A DNA stretch of 64,000 bases from Rutidosis leptorrhynchoides (lineage: Eukaryota > Streptophyta > Magnoliopsida > Asterales > Asteraceae). Positions 59,762 through 64,000 of the stretch are shown in pieces. The notes beneath the pieces are model-generated. The model was given only the letters and a program-made list of their open reading frames with translations. It was not told where the DNA came from and made no database searches. Every line of letters begins with the position of its first letter. Position 1 is the stretch's first letter. Location: contig NC_092343.1 of NCBI RefSeq assembly GCF_046630445.1, forward strand, positions 134,843,501 to 134,907,500. Direction: 5' to 3'. The position numbers were made by a program, and so were the translations under genes.

Positions 59762-60922
59762 ATGGAAAACAGGGAATCACGAAGAGTTTCCCAAAGTGAA
59801 TGTGAAAGTGCAATCGTTGAACGTAGGAGATTACTGGCTGATCGTCCTATTCTCACGGGATGTTCGGTTCGATCTCAACCTAATTTCTCTGTGTATTGGT
59901 GGGGACTGAATGTAGGAGCATTTCTTCATCAAGATGAGTCCTTCTATCCCAAGCTTATTAGGGAATTCTATGCGAATTATGTGTTCGATGAACGTAAGGT
60001 AAGCTGTGTTCACTTGAATATGTTCGGGTTTCCTTATGATTGGACTTTGGATTAATTTGCTGAGAAACTTGATGTACCTGCTGGAGATTTCAAGTTCTTC
60101 AGTATAAGTAAAGATGTTAACTGTGCTCCAAGGAGGTCAACTTCTGACAACTTGTTTTCTACTCTTGGGTTTGTGATGGGTTTATGTAAACCATATTTTA
60201 ATATACCGAATAGAGGACCTGTTATCATCCGAGAGGAGAATATTCTGAATCATTATCGTCAAATGATGAGGGTCATTAATAAAAGGGTTAAAGCCAAAAA
60301 TAGGCTACAAACTTACACAAATGTACCGATGTCGCCCACAAACTCATTTCCGTCCTACTGTCGCCTACAAACTTTCAAAAAGTGTACCAATTAAACAAAA
60401 ACTTTCAAAAAGTGTACCAATGTAAACAAAAATGACTTGCTACCGGCTAAACTGGTTAAAAATCAACACGTGTCGTTCATGGATTGGATCTTAATTCTTA
60501 AAAAAAAATCAGGTCAAAATTAGTATGTAACAGGTCAAAACTATAAAATGTTGATATTATCACATTTTTTGAAAGTTTGTAGGCGACAGTAGGACATAAA
60601 TGAGTTTGTGGGCGACATTAGTATATTTGTGTAAGTTTGTAGCCTATTTTTGGCTTTAACCCTTAATAAAAATGTTATGTGTCGAGAAGAAAATGATGAG
60701 GAACTTTATGTGACTGAAGTTTTAATCTTAATGTGTTTGATCAGTCAAATCCCGATTAATTTTGCTTATGTGATAGCTAAGCGCATGGTAGGGCTACCAG
60801 CTGCTACTGGAAGAGGTCTGCCATATGGGTTGCTGCTGAATAATTTCTTTGCTGATGAGGAGGAGTTGGTGTATCCAACTGATGAAGTAAAGGTGGAGGC
60901 TGAGATCTTGTATGCAGCTTGA
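59762..60922 (+). pseudogene. Putative plant transposon-protein-like ORF, MITE-interrupted
   Basis: Starts ATG 59762 and encodes a region resembling the 'putative plant transposon protein' domain: SVYWWGLNVGAFLHQDESFY, PKLIREFYANYVFD, FGFPYDWTLD, then after an in-frame TAA (60053-60055) FAEKLDVPAGDFKFFSI and LCKPYFNIPNRGPVII. A MITE (60285-60662) interrupts it at RVINK; reading continues as NKNVMCREENDEELYVTEV and FADEEELVYPTDEVKVEAE to a stop at 60920-60922. Its function is not known to me. Upstream DNA carries SirH-type palindromes and a TATA box, so it may belong to a separate non-autonomous relative of SirH or to a 3' ORF of such an element. Confidence 0.55.
60285..60662. mobile_element. 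MITE with long terminal inverted repeats and 9-bp TSD
   Basis: 378 bp. Ends GGGTTAAAGCCAAAAATAGG and its reverse complement. The inverted repeats extend for roughly 95 bp per end with few mismatches. TSD TTAATAAAA is at 60276-60284 and 60663-60671. A 9-bp TSD and long inverted repeats fit a Mutator-like MITE. The central part has two tandem aactttcaaaaagtgtacca units near 60367-60420. Confidence 0.88.
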
Positions 60923-61407
60923 ATGTTTATTTCTAATGTGTGTGTAATAATCTAGTAATTTGGTGGTGCACGATAAGTTCCAGAGAGTAAATTGTTTTTG
61001 CTTGCAACTTTATAAATTGTAACTTGGACTTTTGGACTTTGGTTTAGGTGATAACTATGTGCGTTTTAATGTTTAATATTAAATATTGTGGTAGGATTAT
61101 TTGTGTAAGGAAGATATTATGGTGTTGTGGAGACACCCAATCTTTCATGAGTTGCTTAATACGGAGCAGGCAATTCAGTTTAATCGTGCTCTTCACACAT
61201 GCTATGCATATGATATTCATGCTTAAATGTCAATCTTTTGAATTTGAACTCATGAACTGTGAACTTGAACGTTTTATTTTTCAGTTTATTTCAATTTGGA
61301 TGTAATAACATGGCGTAAACATTTTAATTTTCTGTTAATTGGATGTGTTTGATTGTGTTATTATATGTCTTTTGCAGGTGAAAGTATATTTTGTTATTTA
61401 AGATAAT
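60923..61407. other. AT-rich DNA without recognised features
   Basis: About 480 bp following the transposon-protein-like ORF. No coding or repeat signature is supported. Confidence 0.5.
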
Positions 61408-61533
61408 GAACTGGGTCCTAGGGGGAATTTAACTAAAAAAAATGGCGATAAGATGAATTTAACTAAACATGTTATCACAAAATAATAATCAGATTGCTAA
61501 TAAATAATTTAGAACTGGGTCCTAGGGGGAATT
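61408..61533. repeat. 22-bp direct repeat and left copy of a 51-bp repeat
   Basis: gaactgggtcctaggggg is at 61408 and again at 61512, 104 bp apart. Between them (61459-61509) is the first copy of the 51-bp repeat that flanks the LINE fragment; the second is at 62147-62197. Confidence 0.85.
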
Positions 61534-62146
61534 AAGTCCCTCCGCCGCAATAATGAAAAGAAAAGGCGAAAGAGGGTCGCCTTGTCATACACCCCTCCCA
61601 ATCTTAAACTCTTTAGTCGGAGAACCATTAACAAGGACTGAGATAGAAGCCGTCTTCAAACAAGTACTAACCCAACCCCTCCATTTCGCACCAAATCCCA
61701 TAAACCTCATCATATCGTCTAAAAATTCCCAAGTAAGGCAATCAAATGCCTTTTCAAAATCAACTTTAAAGATCATGCTTTTGACCCGGTTGTTTTTCAA
61801 ATATTCGAACGATTCATTTGCAATGAGGGCTCAATCCATTATATTCCTCCCACGAAGGAAAGCACTTTGTTCAAATCCAACAAGGTTCGGGAGTACCTTA
61901 AGGATCCGTAGTGAAAGCAACTTCGCAATAATCTTATAGTAGCTTCCAATCAAGCTAATGGGTGGATACTCATTCAAACTCACCGTGTCCTCCTTCTTGG
62001 GTATGAGAGTGATAAATGAAGAGTTGCATCCATCGGATATTTCACCCGAAGACCAAAACCAATTTATTGCTTCTACAAGATCATCGCGAATTATAGCCCA
62101 AAATTTCTTGAAAAATCGCATATTAAAACCATCCGGTCCGGGCGTC
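61519..62146 (-). pseudogene. LINE reverse-transcriptase fragment
   Basis: Minus-strand internal piece of a non-LTR RT. From the right: KTPGPDGFNMRFFKKFW, FITLIPKKEDTVSLNEYPPI, then after a break MIFKVDFEKAFDCLTWEFLD, LVNGSPTKEFKIGRGV, a stop, and QGDPLSPFLFIIAAEGL. It lacks the endonuclease, the YADD active site and a 3' tail. The fragment is flanked by a 51-bp direct repeat rather than a normal LINE TSD. I place it in the plant L1-type clade by its RT motifs. Confidence 0.85.
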
Positions 62147-62197
62147 TTAACTAAACATGTTATCACAAAATAATAATCAGATTGCTAATAAATAATT
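62147..62197. repeat. Right copy of the 51-bp direct repeat
   Basis: Identical to 61459-61509 over 51 bases as read, starting ttaactaaacatg and ending aaataatt. Confidence 0.9.
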
Positions 62198-62212
62198 AAA
62201 CTAAGAGGAAGT

Positions 62213-62722
62213 TGAAACGATCTAACCGATATTAGGTTAAATCGGGCTTGTGTTTGACACAATTCCCTTAAACAGATTCGACGTCTGTTCCCAGGGTACA
62301 CCGGTCCGAAGCAGCGTACTGCCGGACTTGACCACTTGCCTGAAAGGTAATCGGAACGGGGAGACCTTGTTGCGGCTGAGAGGAAACTCTAATCGTATAA
62401 GAATGCTTATATGATTTTGTGTGTGTTTTTCTACAAACCTATAGGCCTTTATTTATAGTGAAAACCAAAGCCTTAGGTTTGCTCCCACTTCCTATGTGGG
62501 ACAAATGCCAAACCTTCTAGATCTCGCATCAAACAAGCTACTTTGAGTTTCGATATATCATTCACCTTTAATCTGTTTTGGACACACTTTAGTTCATTGT
62601 AAAGCCCTCGTCAAGGACTACAAAACTCACTAAATGTTTATTAATACATATTAATTTATCATATATTAATTAGTGTCCAAAGTTGGCTAAAACACATTTG
62701 TTTTTGACCAATTTTTCCAACA
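62213..62722 (-). mobile_element. Probable solo Copia LTR
   Basis: In minus sense it starts TGTTGGAAAAATTGGTCAAA at 62722 and ends GATCGTTTCA at 62213, about 510 bp, with a TATTTATAG-like motif near 62450 on the plus strand. TGTTGG...CA termini are common in plant Copia LTRs. The flanks (GAAGT and GTTGG) do not form a matching TSD, so the limits or history are uncertain. It abuts the stop codon of the reductase pseudogene. Confidence 0.5.
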
Positions 62723-62728
62723 GTTGGT

Positions 62729-63160
<432 letters not shown>

Positions 63161-63240
63161 TTGCTCGTAGGGGAGAACCTACCCTTAGTTAGTGAGTCAC
63201 GTGACAGTACTAGTTTGGGTTTTTTTCCTTTACAAAATAA

Positions 63241-63497
63241 AATTGGTTGAGTGGTAAAAAGCCTCAGTTGTTTGTGGGCCTGTATCCTCGAAAAAATAGG
63301 TGCGGGTTCAAATTCTGGGGGGAGTTTTCTCCAAAGGTTGTGCCTCTAGTATCCTTCACTTTGTACGGGCTAAGCAGTTAACCTAAATCATTCCGGGTAC
63401 GCTTTGCGCGATGGATGCGAGGAGTTTCTTCCTAACGGGTGCGTGAGTGGCAAATGAGAGGATTCGATGTCGATATTGCCGTTCTAGCAAAAAAATA
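63241..63497 (+). mobile_element. tRNA-derived SINE, first copy
   Basis: A-box-like TTGGTTGAGTGGTAA (63243-63257) and B-box-like CGGGTTCAAATTC (63303-63315) with tRNA-like spacing, a body to about 63488 and an A-run at the end. No convincing TSD found. Confidence 0.6.
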
Positions 63498-63585
63498 TAC
63501 TTCAAAGTTTTAAGGAACCACTAAATTAACTATAGTATCTCATATGTTTTTAAGATTTATATTTTTTTGGAGATAAACAACGACT
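63498..63585. other. AT-rich spacer between SINEs
   Basis: Nothing recognised. Confidence 0.4.
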
Positions 63586-63600
63586 AAAGTAACCTTCAAA

Positions 63601-63923
63601 GAAGTTGTGAAGTGGTCCATCGGTTGGTGGTCTGCCTCCTTTAGGGGAGGTCAGGAGTTCGACCCCCGTTGGCTACATATTAAATACACAATTTGATCCC
63701 TGCCATGAAGTATCCATCCATGGCACCTTTCTCATATCGTTTGGGGGGTAAAGAGGAGGGTGGGTTTTACTTGACCGTGCCCTTGGATCGGTTTCAAGGT
63801 TTCCTCCCGGGCAGCGAGGGGGGCGGGGTTATTATCGCTGCATCGGCATAGTCGAAACGGGAGATGATCGCAACGGGTGGTTTAGTTCCCCTCGGGTGAT
63901 CCCAATCGCTGTTCAAAAAAATA
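63601..63923 (+). mobile_element. tRNA-derived SINE with 15-bp TSD
   Basis: Flanked by AAAGTAACCTTCAAA at 63586-63600 and 63924-63938. Head contains an A-box-like TCGGTTGGTGGTCTGCC (about 63620) and a B-box GAGTTCGACCCC (63655-63666). A GC-rich body ends in a short A-rich tail (63915-63923). 323 bp. Confidence 0.85.
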
Positions 63924-64000
63924 AAAGTAACCTTCAAATATAATTAGCTTTGAAAAAAAAAAAAAATCACGGCCCAATTGAGTGTTCATCCAAAATTCAC

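Noticed and set aside
60152-60394. 80-codon ORF extending past 60284
   Set aside because: Only the part before 60285 belongs to the transposon-like ORF; the rest is MITE.

Overview
This window is repeat-dense plant nuclear DNA from a eudicot. The LTR families, the Copia element with an extra 3' ORF and the kinase and alkenal-reductase remnants make Asteraceae my best guess, but that is inference. I see no intact host gene. Almost everything is LTR-retrotransposon DNA. Boundaries below rest on TG...CA termini, 5-bp target-site duplications (TSDs), primer-binding sites and coding remnants read by eye. I use working labels for the elements.

Left and centre (1-41404) form one nested structure. 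CopF, a minus-strand Copia element, is the host. It is interrupted by LtrG (ends at 996), by InvC (1119-3048, TSD TGTCA) and by TekA (5562-40574, TSD AGTGG). TekA is a non-autonomous element with 3-kb LTRs and chromovirus/Tekay-like ends. Its right LTR is split by AthE (12083-37809, TSD ATATG), an Athila-type Ty3 element with a broken gag-pol, a small zinc-knuckle ORF and an envelope-like ORF. AthE is split by TekB (15960-24855, TSD ATGCC), a younger relative of TekA. By-eye LTR divergence falls with nesting depth (TekA > AthE > TekB), which supports the order CopF, TekA, AthE, TekB.

Middle (41405-43005): remnants of a receptor-like kinase gene with two consecutive kinase modules. It is bounded by CopF on the left and by SirH on the right. 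It carries a frameshift and a stop codon.

Right (43006-about 57840): SirH, a plus-strand Sirevirus-like Copia element. It is broken by three solo LTRs, each with its own TSD: soloJ (GAACT), soloD (TAAAC) and soloI (GTATC). Downstream (58.9-60.9 kb) is a promoter-like segment with the same palindromes as SirH, followed by a decayed ORF resembling the 'putative plant transposon protein' domain, itself cut by a MITE with a 9-bp TSD. The last 2.6 kb hold a captured LINE reverse-transcriptase fragment flanked by a 51-bp direct repeat, a probable solo Copia LTR, the 3' end of an alkenal-reductase pseudogene and two tRNA-derived SINEs.

The most unusual signal is a recurrent promoter architecture. 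In AthE and soloD two GC-rich palindromes have centres exactly 31 bp apart and sit 22 bp upstream of a TATA box. Two further copies of the doublet lie inside AthE, also with exactly 31-bp spacing. SirH, the 59-kb segment, soloJ and soloI have different palindromes or short repeats in the same TATA-upstream position, with spacings near 21 or 12-13 bp. Stem sequences differ between families while geometry is kept.
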